Part shown: in pieces, positions 34,519-43,546 of the stretch
Layout of the letters: each line of letters begins with the position of its first letter
Position numbering within the stretch: the stretch's first letter is position 1
DNA from: Bacteroidales bacterium
Lineage (GTDB): Bacteria > Bacteroidota > Bacteroidia > Bacteroidales > UBA932
Direction: 5' to 3'
DNA: 64,000 bases
Assembly: GCA_016287075.1 (NCBI GenBank)
Contig: JAEEVC010000003.1
Coordinates: 83,494 to 147,493 of the forward strand
Notes under the pieces: model-generated
Told to the model about the DNA's origin: nothing
Seen by the model: the letters and a program-made list of their open reading frames with translations, nothing else
The model's database searches: none
Position numbers and translations under genes: made by a program

Positions 34519-36099
34519 CTACTCCCACTCGATGGTTGCCGGCGGTTTGGACGAGATGTCGTAAACGACGCGGTTGACGCCGCGGACCTTGTTGATGATC
34601 TCGTTCGAAACCGCGGCGAGGAAGTCGTGGGGGAAGGGGAACCAGTCGGCCGTCATGCCGTCGGTGGAGACGACGGCGCGGAGGGCGACCGGGTTCTCGT
34701 AGGTGCGCTCGTCGCCCATGACGCCGACGCTCCGGACGGGCAGGAGGATCACGCCGGCCTGCCAGATGGCGTCGTAGAGGGTTTTCGCCTCCAGGAGCGG
34801 GTCGGAAGCGGAGCGGAGGTGGAGGTCGGAGCAGTCGTAGGCGCGGAGGGCGCGGATGAAGATGTCGTCGGCCTCGCGGAGGACGCGCAGTTTCTCCCCG
34901 TCCACGTCGCCGAGGATGCGGATGGCGAGGGACGGTCCCGGGAAGGGATGCCGCCCGACCAGTTCCTCCTTGATGCCGAGCGAGCGCCCGACGCGCCGCA
35001 CCTCGTCCTTGAAGAGCATCCGGAGCGGCTCCACGATCCGGAGGTCCATCTCTTCCGGAAGCCCGCCGACATTGTGGTGGGACTTGATCTTCGAGGCCAC
35101 GCCGGGGATGCCGGCGGATTCGATGACATCGGGGTAGATGGTGCCCTGGGCCAGCCAGCGGGCGCCCTCGATCTGTCGGGCGTAGCGGTCGAAGGTCTCG
35201 ATGAACACCCGGCCGATGGCCTTGCGTTTCGCCTCGGGCTCCGCCAGCCCCTTCAGGGCGTCCAGGAAGGCCTGCGAGGCGTCGGCGCCGACCACGTTGA
35301 GGCCCATGTCCTGGTAGGAGGCCATGACATCCTCGAATTCATTCTTCCGGAGCAGCCCGTTGTTGACGAAGATGCAGGTCAGCTGCGCTCCGATGGCCTT
35401 GTGCAGCAGCACGGCCGCGACGGTCGAATCGACGCCGCCGCTGAGGCCGAGGATGACCTTGTCGCCCCCGATCTTCGCCTTGAGGTCCGCGACGGTCGTG
35501 TCGATGAACGAGGCGGGGGTCCATTCCCCCTTGCAGCCGCAGATGCGGAACGCGAAGTTCCTCAGGATCTTCGCCCCCTCCTTCGTATGGTACACCTCGG
35601 GGTGGAACTGGACCGCAAACACTTGTTTGTCAAGGATTTGATAGGCGGCATTGCGGACATCGGCCGTCGAGGCGATGACTTCCGCACCTTCCGGGAGGGC
35701 AGAAATCGTGTCCCCATGGGACATCCACACCTGCGAGGCCGCCGCCACGCCTTCGAGGAGCGGGGAGGGGACCGGGGCGACTTTCAGGATGGCGCGGCCG
35801 TATTCCCGGGCCAGGGCGCCTTCCACCCGGCCGCCGCAGCGATGGGCGATGTATTGCGCCCCGTAGCAGATGCCAAGCACCGGAACCTTGCCCCAGAAGG
35901 CGTCCAGGGCGATCTGCGGTGCGTTGGCGTCCCGCACCGAGCAGGGGCTGCCCGACAGGATGACCCCACGGACGTCCCCGTCCAGCGCCGGCATCTTGTC
36001 GAAGGGATGGATTTCGCAGAAAACGTTCAGTTCCCGGAGGCGCCGACCGATCAGCTGCGTCACCTGGGAACCGCAATCCAGAATGATGATCCTTTCCAT
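34519..36099 (-). CDS. guaA: GMP synthase (glutamine-hydrolysing)
   Basis: A 526-residue enzyme that aminates XMP to GMP. The N-terminal class I glutamine amidotransferase domain has the nucleophile Cys in [12 protein letters not shown] and the His/Glu in [10 protein letters not shown]. The ATP pyrophosphatase domain starts with the P-loop [14 protein letters not shown], and the C-terminal dimerisation domain ends in the family tail [10 protein letters not shown]. Length is normal. A -7 box lies 14 nt upstream of the start. Confidence 0.97.
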   Translation of the reverse strand: MERIIILDCGSQVTQLIGRRLRELNVFCEIHPFDKMPALDGDVRGVILSGSPCSVRDANAPQIALDAFWGKVPVLGICYGAQYIAHRCGGRVEGALAREYGRAILKVAPVPSPLLEGVAAASQVWMSHGDTISALPEGAEVIASTADVRNAAYQILDKQVFAVQFHPEVYHTKEGAKILRNFAFRICGCKGEWTPASFIDTTVADLKAKIGGDKVILGLSGGVDSTVAAVLLHKAIGAQLTCIFVNNGLLRKNEFEDVMASYQDMGLNVVGADASQAFLDALKGLAEPEAKRKAIGRVFIETFDRYARQIEGARWLAQGTIYPDVIESAGIPGVASKIKSHHNVGGLPEEMDLRIVEPLRMLFKDEVRRVGRSLGIKEELVGRHPFPGPSLAIRILGDVDGEKLRVLREADDIFIRALRAYDCSDLHLRSASDPLLEAKTLYDAIWQAGVILLPVRSVGVMGDERTYENPVALRAVVSTDGMTADWFPFPHDFLAAVSNEIINKVRGVNRVVYDISSKPPATIEWE

Positions 36100-36113
36100 A
36101 ATGCAAATATAAT

Positions 36114-36121
36114 CATTTCAC
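36114..36121 (-). promoter_or_regulatory. -7 box for guaA
   Basis: The minus strand reads TATATTTG followed by C, 14 nt upstream of the guaA ATG at 36099. Confidence 0.6.
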
Positions 36122-36226
36122 TCCGCTTATCCTATCCCTGCCAAAAAGAATCCCGGCCGACAGGCCAGCGGCAGGGAAATAAGGCCCTTGTCCCGGTCAT
36201 GGATTGCGGGAACGGGGGAAAATGCG

Positions 36227-36234
36227 TACCTTCG
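36227..36234 (+). promoter_or_regulatory. -7-like box for the 36239 gene, near-leaderless
   Basis: TACCTTCG, one mismatch from TAnnTTTG, with 4 nt between it and the ATG at 36239. The gap of about 140 bp between guaA and this gene otherwise holds only the guaA promoter and nothing else I recognise. Confidence 0.4.
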
Positions 36235-36238
36235 TGGA

Positions 36239-36769
36239 ATGATGGAGGAAAACAGTTTCAAGGACCGGCTGACGGAGCATCTGCTCCGGATCTGTACTTC
36301 GGAGGGGTATCTCGGGGGTACGCTGCTGTCCTCGCCGGATATCGACGAGGCTTGGGTGCGGTATGCGCCGTCGTATTACGGAGATGCCGTGCATGAATTC
36401 AATGGTTATCCGGAATTTACGCTTGCATGTGCGGGCTTTCTCGGGATGGCCGTCGCCGCCCTCTGGGACCGGGACTGGCCGCGCTACCGGGAGATGCCCT
36501 ATTCATTTTTCCTCGGGGAGCGGGGCTTCGACGACATGGACGACCATATCGCCGCCGATATCCTCAAGGACCGCAAATGGGCCCCGTCCGCCCTGCAGTC
36601 CGTCAGCGGCGCCGCCTACCATTACCTGATGAAAGAACATCCGGAGGCCGGTACGGTTGAGGCATACCGCCTTTTCCTCGCCGCCTGCGAGGTCCTGTTC
36701 AAAATCGGCGCGGCCATCGAACTCCATCGCCTCGGCTACAAATACGAAAAGGTCGATCTGGTCAACTGA
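36239..36769 (+). CDS. Conserved hypothetical protein, helical
   Basis: A 176-residue soluble protein with no signal peptide. It is Trp/Tyr rich with short helices: SPDIDEAWVRYAPSYYGDAV, EFTLACAGFLGMAVAALWDR, YSFFLGERGFDDMDDHIAAD and GAAYHYLMKEHPEAGTVEAY. I do not recognise a named family, though proteins of this kind seem restricted to Bacteroidales. The start may be the ATG at 36239 or the adjacent one at 36242; in-frame upstream sequence to 36188 is unlikely to be coding because it would include the promoter. Glycerate kinase follows 31 bp downstream. Confidence 0.7.
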   Translation: MMEENSFKDRLTEHLLRICTSEGYLGGTLLSSPDIDEAWVRYAPSYYGDAVHEFNGYPEFTLACAGFLGMAVAALWDRDWPRYREMPYSFFLGERGFDDMDDHIAADILKDRKWAPSALQSVSGAAYHYLMKEHPEAGTVEAYRLFLAACEVLFKIGAAIELHRLGYKYEKVDLVN

Positions 36770-36800
36770 CCCGGCCCTGGATCCTCCCGAACCCGGCATC

Positions 36801-38051
36801 ATGCGGAAAGTTGTCATAGCGGTGGACTCCTTCAAGGGATCCTTGTCCTCCCGGCAGGTCGCGGAAGCGGCTGCCGCGGCGGTCCGGGAGGTGTTCCCCG
36901 CCTGCGAGACAGTATGTTTGGACGTGGCGGACGGGGGAGAGGGAACGCTGGAGGCCCTATGCGGGGCGGGTTGCCGGCGGCTGGACGGCGGGATGTCGCC
37001 GGCCGCATCCGGCGGCGCCGTCCGCATTCCCTTGACCGTGCAAGGGCCGCTCGGCGACCCCGTCGTCGCGGAGTATGCCGTGATGGCGCAAGGGACAGCC
37101 GTCATTGAAATGGCGCGGGCAAGCGGGCTTACCCTTGTGTCGCCCGAACTTCGCAACCCGCTCAACACCAGTTCTTTCGGAACGGGCGAACTGATTGCGG
37201 ACGCGCTCCGGCGGGGCTGCCGCTCGTGCATCATCGGTCTCGGCGGCAGCGCCACGAACGATGCCGGCACCGGTATGCTCGCGGCACTCGGGTGGCGTTT
37301 CCTCGACCGGGACGGCCACGCCCTGCCGCCCGTCGGCGCGTCCCTCGGCGCGATTGTTTCCATTGACGATTCCCGGGTCCCGGCGTCGCTGCGACCGGGT
37401 GTCGGTCAGGCCGGATGCGGCGCTGACCGCTGCCGGTTCACCGTCGCGTGCGACGTGGACACGCCTTTTTGCGGGCCGGATGGGGCGGCGGCCGTGTTCG
37501 CGCCCCAGAAGGGGGCGGACGCGGAAGCCGTCGCCCGGCTGGAGGCCGGCATGCAGTCGTTCGCAACGGTCATTGCGCATTTTACGGGCGTGGATGTTCG
37601 GCGTATGCCGGGCGCCGGGGCGGCCGGCGGCCTTGGCGGCGCCCTCGCCGCCTTCCTCGGCGCGGTCCTTAAACCCGGCGCCGAACTGGTTCTCGATGCC
37701 GCTGGCTTCGGGGAGGCCCTGTCCGGCGCCGACCTGGTCATCACCGGCGAGGGCCGCCTCGATGCGCAGACCGCCCGCGGCAAACTCCCGTTCCAGGTCC
37801 TCCGCCGTGCCGCTGCACTCGGCATCCCCACCCTGGCCATCGCCGGCCAGCTCGGCCCCGGCGCCGCCGGCATGGCTTCTGCCGTGCATGGCACGCCTGC
37901 GGATGCCGCCGGCATGCCCGCCGATGGCCCTGGGCCCCGCTTCAGCGCGGTGCTTTGCGTGACCCCGGAAGGCATGCCGCTGGAAACGGCGATGCGGCCG
38001 GAAGTCGCGCTGCGGAATATCCGTGAGGCCCTGCGCCGTTTCCTATCCTGA
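36801..38051 (+). CDS. Glycerate 2-kinase (GarK/GlxK type)
   Basis: A 416-residue kinase phosphorylating D-glycerate to 2-phosphoglycerate. The N-terminus VVIAVDSFKGSLSSRQVAEA, then VADGGEGTLEAL, the glycine-rich GLGGSATNDAGTGMLAAL and the C-terminal ITGEGRLDAQTARGKLPF match this family. It carries extra Gly/Ala/Pro-rich stretches (about residues 195-215 and 355-375) that look like low-complexity expansions in GC-rich DNA. The start is the ATG at 36801. Glycerate kinases link glucarate/galactarate or serine breakdown to glycolysis; no such catabolic genes adjoin it. Confidence 0.9.
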   Translation: MRKVVIAVDSFKGSLSSRQVAEAAAAAVREVFPACETVCLDVADGGEGTLEALCGAGCRRLDGGMSPAASGGAVRIPLTVQGPLGDPVVAEYAVMAQGTAVIEMARASGLTLVSPELRNPLNTSSFGTGELIADALRRGCRSCIIGLGGSATNDAGTGMLAALGWRFLDRDGHALPPVGASLGAIVSIDDSRVPASLRPGVGQAGCGADRCRFTVACDVDTPFCGPDGAAAVFAPQKGADAEAVARLEAGMQSFATVIAHFTGVDVRRMPGAGAAGGLGGALAAFLGAVLKPGAELVLDAAGFGEALSGADLVITGEGRLDAQTARGKLPFQVLRRAAALGIPTLAIAGQLGPGAAGMASAVHGTPADAAGMPADGPGPRFSAVLCVTPEGMPLETAMRPEVALRNIREALRRFLS

Positions 38052-38123
38052 CGGACCGGCGCACCCGGCATTCGCCCTGGCGATGGAAGCGGATTGTAAA
38101 TGACTGATTGATACGTACTTGAT

Positions 38124-39836
38124 ATGGATATGAAAACATGGAAAGGCCGGGTGGCTGCCATCGGGCGCGGCCTCGTGGAAAGCGTGCGCCAGTTCCCGCT
38201 GGAGGCGCTGCTCGGCGTGGTGTATTTCGCCGTGTTCGTCTTTGACCGGACGATTGTGGATAAACTGCCGGGGACGGATCCGGCGAACCTGATGTTCTGG
38301 TTCTTCCCGCAGTATGTCCTGCTGTTCACGCTGCACCGGTTCAGCAAGGGACGCCCTGTCGTCAGGGTCCTTTTTGTCCTTTCCTGGTTCCTGTGGATCC
38401 CGCTGCTGGTGTGGTGCACGGGCCGGTTGGGATGGTCCGTGGGGATATCCTACCTGCTGGCCGGGATCCTGCTGGTCGCAGGGGGACGGTGGATGGACGA
38501 TGCGCCTTATGGCCGGCACATCCTGTGGACGCTGGGGAAGGTCGCGGCCGGATTCCTGGTCGGCGGCCTGCTGATGCTCATCGTGACGGCGCTCACCGCC
38601 TCCGTCAGTTTCTTATTTGCCCTTCACCTGTCCGACAACTGGTTCTCCTGGCCGAACGCGTTCATCGCGCTGGTCATCCTCCCGCTGCTCTGCTGCCGTT
38701 TCGTGACGGAAGAGCCGGAGGATACCGGGACCGCGGTCGGGGCGGCGGCTGGAGCGGAACCGGCTGCAACAGCCTCGGGCCGGAGCGCCTCCCGCCTCCT
38801 GTCCATCGCGGTCGATGCCATCCTCTCGCCGGCGCTGGTGATCTATGCCTTGATCCTGTATGTCTATGCCGCCATCATCCTGATCCATTGGCAGTTACCG
38901 GAAGGTGGCGTGGCGTATCTGGTGCTGGGCTTCCTTCTGGTCGGCCTGCTCTGCCATCTGCTCCGCCTGCAGGTGGAAAAACGCCATTTCGAGTGGTTCT
39001 ACCGGGCTTTTCCGGCCATTTCCATCGTCCCGCTGGTCCTGCTGTGGGCGGGCATTGTCCGCCGTATCGGGGATTATGGCTTCACGGAGCCCCGCGTGTA
39101 CCTGCTCGCGCTGGCAGCGCTGGTGACGGTCTTCGTCGCCATGCTCCTCAGGAAGCGCTCCCGGAACTTCCAGTTGATGACGCTCATGCTGGCCGGAGCC
39201 GCCGTGCTGCTGACCTTTATCCCGGGCATCCGTGCCCGTGACTTCGGCCTCCGCAGCCAGCAGGCGCGGCTGGAGCGGCTTCTCCCCGTCGTGCTGGAAG
39301 AGGGAAAGACGCTGGAAGCAATTGATTGCGAGGAGATCAAGGCCGATTCCGTCCGCCTGGCGGCCTTTCATGAAGCCTTCGGCGTCTGGGAACACCTCCG
39401 GAGGGAAATGGATGAGGAGGCGTTCCAGGCGCGGTATGGTGCTGTCGGCGATTTCGTGGCCATGAATTGTTCGCTCATCGGGCTGTCCGTAGAGCCAGAG
39501 GATCCGGAATGGATCGCTCTCCCCGGCCGGGTCGATCTGGGGCAGTACCGTCATTTCGTCCCGGCCACCTTCTACCATTACTACGAGGACGGGGAGGCCG
39601 CCATCTTCTTTGCGGACGAGTCGAAGCGGGATACCCTGCTGGTGTGCCCTGTCCGGGAGCGGCTCCCGCAATGGGCGGAGACCGCGGAACCGCAGGAGAG
39701 CGACGCCTGGAACGTCCTGGTTTACAGGAATGAACGCTATATGGCCGTTTTCGGGAAGGTCAGCCCCTCGGACGGGAAGGTGTACCATTTCCGCACCGGA
39801 GAGCACTACCTGTACGCGAAGGACGGAGTCCGCTGA
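38124..39836 (+). CDS. DUF4153-like multipass membrane protein
   Basis: A 570-residue integral membrane protein. Hydrophobic segments fill about residues 25-370 (roughly 10-12 helices), for example LILYVYAAIILIHWQLPEG and FPAISIVPLVLLWAGIV; the C-terminal 190 residues are soluble, with QARLERLLPVVLEEGKTLEA and an ensuing alpha/beta part. The arrangement is that of DUF4153 proteins, common in Bacteroidota and of unknown function. An insertion of Ala/Glu-rich residues (about 200-220) separates two membrane blocks. It lies alone between glycerate kinase (72 bp upstream) and typA. Confidence 0.72.
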   Translation: MDMKTWKGRVAAIGRGLVESVRQFPLEALLGVVYFAVFVFDRTIVDKLPGTDPANLMFWFFPQYVLLFTLHRFSKGRPVVRVLFVLSWFLWIPLLVWCTGRLGWSVGISYLLAGILLVAGGRWMDDAPYGRHILWTLGKVAAGFLVGGLLMLIVTALTASVSFLFALHLSDNWFSWPNAFIALVILPLLCCRFVTEEPEDTGTAVGAAAGAEPAATASGRSASRLLSIAVDAILSPALVIYALILYVYAAIILIHWQLPEGGVAYLVLGFLLVGLLCHLLRLQVEKRHFEWFYRAFPAISIVPLVLLWAGIVRRIGDYGFTEPRVYLLALAALVTVFVAMLLRKRSRNFQLMTLMLAGAAVLLTFIPGIRARDFGLRSQQARLERLLPVVLEEGKTLEAIDCEEIKADSVRLAAFHEAFGVWEHLRREMDEEAFQARYGAVGDFVAMNCSLIGLSVEPEDPEWIALPGRVDLGQYRHFVPATFYHYYEDGEAAIFFADESKRDTLLVCPVRERLPQWAETAEPQESDAWNVLVYRNERYMAVFGKVSPSDGKVYHFRTGEHYLYAKDGVR

Positions 39837-39866
39837 CAGGTGTTGCAGGATTTCCGCAGATTTTCG

Positions 39867-39874
39867 TATCTTTG
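39867..39874 (+). promoter_or_regulatory. -7 box for typA
   Basis: TATCTTTG followed by C, 21 nt upstream of the typA ATG at 39896. Confidence 0.6.
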
Positions 39875-39895
39875 CAAGTTTTTAAGAAGAACGAT

Positions 39896-41698
39896 ATGGA
39901 AATCAGGAACATTGCGATCATCGCCCACGTCGACCACGGCAAGACGACCCTTGTCGACCGGATGATTTACCAGGCCAACCTGGTGCGCCGGCCGGAAGAC
40001 CTCGGCAACCTTATCCTCGACAACAACGACCTGGAGCGGGAGCGCGGCATCACCATCCTGGCGAAGAATGTGTCCGTGACCTATAAGGGCGTGAAAATCA
40101 ATATCATCGACACGCCCGGCCACAGCGATTTCGGCGGCGAGGTCGAACGGGTGCTGAACATGGCGGACGGCGTGCTGCTGCTGGTTGACGCCTTCGAGGG
40201 CTGCATGCCCCAGACCCGGTTCGTGCTGAACAAGGCCATCGAGATGGGCAAGAAGCCGATCGTGGTGATCAACAAGGTGGACAAGCCGAACTGCCGGCCG
40301 GACGAGGTCCAGGAAGAGGTGTTCGAGCTGATGTTCAACCTCGGTGCGACGGAGGAACAGCTTGATTTCAAGACGGTTTACGGCAGCGCGAAGCAGGGCT
40401 GGATGGCTGCCGACTGGAAGCAGCCCGCCGGGGACATCACCTATCTGCTCGACACGATCCTCGAGGAGATCCCGGCCCCGCCGGTGGTCGAAGGGACGCC
40501 GCAGATGCTGGTTTCCTCGCTGGAATATTCCCCCTATGTGGGCCGGATCGCCGTCGGCCGCATCACCCGCGGCACGCTCCGCGCCGGCATGCCGGTGAGC
40601 CTGTGCAAGCGGATGGACGTGGTCGAGAAGTCGAAGATCAAGCAGCTGATGGTCTTCGAGGGCCTCGGCAAGGCCAATGTGGACGAGGTCCGCTGCGGCG
40701 ACATCTGCGCCGTGGTGGGCATCGAGGGCTTCGAGATCGGCGACACGATTGCCGACATCGAGAACCCGGAGGCGCTGCCGCCGATCGCGGTGGACGAGCC
40801 GACGATGTCCATGCTCTTCATGATCAACAACTCGCCCTTCTTCGGAAAGGACGGTAAATATGTGACTTCCAGGCACATCAAGGACCGCCTCGACCGTGAA
40901 CTGGAGAAGAACCTCGCCCTGCGGGTGAAGCCCGGCGTCAACGCCGACTCCTTCATCGTGTACGGGCGCGGCGTCCTCCACCTGTCCGTCCTGATCGAGA
41001 CGATGCGCCGGGAAGGCTTCGAGCTCCAGGTCGGCCAGCCCAAGGTTCTCGACAAGACCATAGGCGGCCAGCGCTGCGAGCCGATTGAGGACCTCTCCAT
41101 CGAGGTCCCCGAGCAGTTCGTCGGCGCCGCCATCGAGCTCTCGACCCGCCGCAAGGGCGCCCTGGTGCGCATGGAACCGCGCGGCGACCGGACCCTCCTC
41201 GAGTTCGAGATTCCGACCCGCGGCCTGATGGGCCTCCGCTCGAACCTGCTCACCGCGACGCAGGGCGAGGCGGTCGTCGCCCACCGCTACAAGGAGTACC
41301 AGCCCTACAAGGGCGAGATCGAAATGCGGACCAACGGCTCCCTCGTCTCCCTGGAGACCGGCGAGGCCGTGGCCTATTCGATGAACAAGCTGCTGGACCG
41401 CGGCCGTTTCTTCGTGGAACCGGGCGAGGAGATCTACGGTGGCCAGGTGGTCGGCGAGCACACCCGCGAGCGCGACCTGAACATCAACATCTGCAAGACC
41501 AAGAAACTCACGAACGTGCGTGCTTCCGGCTCCGACGAGAAGGTGATCCTGCCGCCGGCGGTCAAGTTCTCCCTCGAGGAGGCGCTGGAATACATCCAGG
41601 AGGATGAGCTCGTGGAAATCACCCCGAACCACATGCGGATGCGGAAAATCCTGCTCGATCCGCTCGCGCGGAAGAGAAATTCCCCTGGGGAGGATTGA
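39896..41698 (+). CDS. typA: Ribosome-associated GTPase TypA/BipA
   Basis: A 600-residue translational GTPase. The G1 loop AHVDHGKTTLVDRM, G2/switch RERGITILAKN, G3 DTPGHSDFGGEVERV and G4 NKVDKPNCRP are present; domains II and the C-terminal part (IEVPEQFVGAAIELSTRRKG, ending NHMRMRKILLDPLARKRN) are characteristic of BipA, not EF-G or LepA. It assists 50S subunit assembly and adaptation to stress or cold. The ATG at 39896 is chosen; upstream in-frame codons overlap the promoter. Confidence 0.97.
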   Translation: MEIRNIAIIAHVDHGKTTLVDRMIYQANLVRRPEDLGNLILDNNDLERERGITILAKNVSVTYKGVKINIIDTPGHSDFGGEVERVLNMADGVLLLVDAFEGCMPQTRFVLNKAIEMGKKPIVVINKVDKPNCRPDEVQEEVFELMFNLGATEEQLDFKTVYGSAKQGWMAADWKQPAGDITYLLDTILEEIPAPPVVEGTPQMLVSSLEYSPYVGRIAVGRITRGTLRAGMPVSLCKRMDVVEKSKIKQLMVFEGLGKANVDEVRCGDICAVVGIEGFEIGDTIADIENPEALPPIAVDEPTMSMLFMINNSPFFGKDGKYVTSRHIKDRLDRELEKNLALRVKPGVNADSFIVYGRGVLHLSVLIETMRREGFELQVGQPKVLDKTIGGQRCEPIEDLSIEVPEQFVGAAIELSTRRKGALVRMEPRGDRTLLEFEIPTRGLMGLRSNLLTATQGEAVVAHRYKEYQPYKGEIEMRTNGSLVSLETGEAVAYSMNKLLDRGRFFVEPGEEIYGGQVVGEHTRERDLNINICKTKKLTNVRASGSDEKVILPPAVKFSLEEALEYIQEDELVEITPNHMRMRKILLDPLARKRNSPGED

Positions 41699-41716
41699 TT
41701 TTCCAAAAATAATTAC

Positions 41717-41724
41717 TACCTTTG
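41717..41724 (+). promoter_or_regulatory. -7 box for DUF177-rpmF
   Basis: TACCTTTG followed by C, 24 nt upstream of the ATG at 41749. Confidence 0.6.
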
Positions 41725-41748
41725 CATCCCTTAATCTGTTTCGAGGCA

Positions 41749-42276
41749 ATGGACTATACGCTACCTTTGAATGGATTGGCCCAGGGTCGGACCGTGTTCG
41801 ACTGGAAGGCCGGGAAAGAGTTCTTTGAAGCTTTCGACAACGCCGACATCCTCTCCTCTGCGCTTGACGTTCACGTAACCGTAGAGAAATCAGGTCGTTA
41901 CATCGGTATCGACCTGGACATAGAGGGCTATGTGACTGTCCCGTGCGACAGGTGTCTGGAGGATCTCGATCTGCCGGTTTCGGCCGCCCCGCGCTTCAGT
42001 GTGAAGTTCGGCGAGGCGCCGCAGGAGCAGGCGGAGGATTCCAAGGAGGGCGAACGCGAGATCCTGTATCTCCCGTCCTCCGACGCAGACCTTGACCTCA
42101 GTCAGCTCATCTACGACTTCGTCAACCTCTCCCTTCCGCTGCAGCGCGTGCATCCGGAGGGCGGGTGCAACCCGGAGATGGTGAAGTACCTCGGCCATGA
42201 AGAAAGCTCCCCGCAGGTTCCGGAAGGCGGTGACAACCCCTTCGCGGCCCTGAAAGGACTTTTTGACGGGAAATGA
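41749..42276 (+). CDS. DUF177 (YceD-like) protein
   Basis: A 175-residue cytoplasmic protein. The central VTVPCDRCLEDLDLPVSAAP has the CxxC-like Cys-Asp-Arg-Cys arrangement of DUF177/YceD proteins; the second Cys region (LQRVHPEGGCNPEMVKYL) follows the acidic stretch. In bacteria this gene almost always precedes rpmF, as here (22 bp gap), and in some species it is linked to 23S rRNA processing. The start at 41749 is the ATG after the -7 box. Confidence 0.88.
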   Translation: MDYTLPLNGLAQGRTVFDWKAGKEFFEAFDNADILSSALDVHVTVEKSGRYIGIDLDIEGYVTVPCDRCLEDLDLPVSAAPRFSVKFGEAPQEQAEDSKEGEREILYLPSSDADLDLSQLIYDFVNLSLPLQRVHPEGGCNPEMVKYLGHEESSPQVPEGGDNPFAALKGLFDGK

Positions 42277-42298
42277 TAAATTTTAAAACATATTAACA

Positions 42299-42481
42299 AT
42301 GGCACATCCGAAACACAAGCTCTCCAAGCAGAGAAGAGACAAGAGAAGGACGCACGATTTCGCCCCTGTCCCGACCCTGAGCGTTTGCCCCAACTGCGGT
42401 GCGACCGTCATCTACCACAGGGTTTGCCCTGAGTGCGGTTACTACCGGGGTCGTCAGATCATCGTCAAGAGCGCGGAATAA
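42299..42481 (+). CDS. rpmF: 50S ribosomal protein L32
   Basis: A 60-residue basic zinc-ribbon protein. MAHPKHKLSKQRRDKRRTHD is the family N-terminus and two CxxC pairs (CPNCG and CPECG) form the metal site. It has the A-rich leader usual for ribosomal genes in the phylum and follows the DUF177 gene. Confidence 0.97.
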   Translation: MAHPKHKLSKQRRDKRRTHDFAPVPTLSVCPNCGATVIYHRVCPECGYYRGRQIIVKSAE

Positions 42482-42525
42482 TTCCGTTCTCCCATCGAAC
42501 CCCTGCCGGAAACTTCCGGCCGAAC

Positions 42526-42597
42526 GGCCCGATAGTTCAACGGATAGAACGGAAGTTTCCTAAACTTTAAATAGAGGTTCGATTCCTCTTCGGGCTA
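42526..42597 (+). tRNA. tRNA-Arg (CCT), island integration site
   Basis: A 72-nt cloverleaf: acceptor GGCCCGA/TCGGGCT, D-arm GTTC/GAAC, anticodon stem GAAGT/ACTTT with loop TTCCTAA (anticodon CCT), T-arm AGAGG-TTCGATT-CCTCT, discriminator A, no encoded CCA. Its 3' half (42551-42588) is repeated at 47860-47897 with one mismatch, as left behind when an element integrates at a tRNA gene. Confidence 0.95.
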
Positions 42598-42605
42598 CGA
42601 AAAAT

Positions 42606-42629
42606 GCCAGGCAATTCGCCTGGCTTATT
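42606..42629 (+). terminator. Hairpin after tRNA-Arg
   Basis: A 7-bp stem GCCAGGC/GCCTGGC with loop AATTC followed by the weak T-rich TTATT. It probably ends the DUF177-rpmF-tRNA transcript. Confidence 0.65.
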
Positions 42630-42667
42630 CGTTTGACGCCCTCCGGGGAAGCAGGGCGGGGTCGCGC

Positions 42668-43456
42668 CTACTCTTCCTCGACGTAGACGGGACGGACAAG
42701 CGCGCCGTAGTAGCGGCCGATGCTCCAGCGGCCGGCGGGCTCGTCTATTTCAAGGCCGAGGCAATAGGCGCCGTCGGGGCCGCCATCCTCCCCTGTGGAC
42801 AGGCTGGACGTCCAGTAATAACCCAGTTCATTGACTTCTTCCGGGGACTTGTCGATGATTCTGCCGCCCAGGGGCAGGAAGATGCTGGCGCCCGTGTCCT
42901 TGTAGGTTATGCGAACGCCGTAGATGGTGTTGCCATAGACGTTCTTCACTTCATTATAATCCTCGTCGATGGCCTCCTCATACTCCCACTTGTAGTTGCT
43001 GAGCTTCTGTGTATAGAGCAGGGCAAGGACTTCATCCAGGGTGGGCATGCGCCATTTCCCCTTGAGGTTCTTCTTGGCGGCGTCATCCGATGACTTCAGG
43101 ACGGCGGCATTGTCCGCATTGCGGGTCCCCGCCCACCATTCGTCCTGTGACTCCAGGCAGTACTTGGTGAATTCCGTGCCGACTGCGTTGGCATATGAAT
43201 AGGTATTCCAGTTGTAACCGTCCTTCTTGGTGACGGTTTCGCCCCAGGCGTAGTAGTTTCCGTATTCACACTCATTCGTAGCACCCAGATTGAAAGAAGC
43301 CCATTTGATGGGTTTCCCGCCTACCTGGATGCCCAGGTCCACCGCCTCCGGTTTGACGACAGGATGGTTGTTGTCTTTTACCAGGGGGTCTGTTTTCGTG
43401 CAAGACGCCGTCATCGCCAGCATCACGGCCAACGTCAGGTACAGGGACTGTTTCAT
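42668..43456 (-). CDS. FISUMP-like secreted lipoprotein
   Basis: A 262-residue lipoprotein (lipobox AMTASC). The mature domain has repeating signposts: WASFNLGATNECEYGNYYAW, LKGKWRMPTLDEVLALL, YYWTSSL and ALVRPVYVEEE. These correspond to the Fibrobacter-succinogenes-major-paralogous (FISUMP)/DUF1566-like fold found in many Bacteroidota surface proteins; the role is unknown, perhaps adhesion. The protein encoded at 61773 has the same signposts and is a distant paralogue. It is the first gene inside the tRNA-Arg-bounded segment. Confidence 0.7.
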   Translation of the reverse strand: MKQSLYLTLAVMLAMTASCTKTDPLVKDNNHPVVKPEAVDLGIQVGGKPIKWASFNLGATNECEYGNYYAWGETVTKKDGYNWNTYSYANAVGTEFTKYCLESQDEWWAGTRNADNAAVLKSSDDAAKKNLKGKWRMPTLDEVLALLYTQKLSNYKWEYEEAIDEDYNEVKNVYGNTIYGVRITYKDTGASIFLPLGGRIIDKSPEEVNELGYYWTSSLSTGEDGGPDGAYCLGLEIDEPAGRWSIGRYYGALVRPVYVEEE

Positions 43457-43546
43457 ATAATAACTTGATTTATAATGAATACTTGGATGTAACCAATCGC
43501 AAATATAAGAAAAAAAAACCGTTGATTGTCAGCCCCCGGGAGAGTT

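Noticed and set aside
36801..38051. Glycerate kinase with 2-hydroxyacid dehydrogenase (32563) as a glycerate catabolic cluster
   Set aside because: They are separated by an SPFH gene, guaA on the opposite strand and an unknown gene, so proximity alone does not support a pathway.
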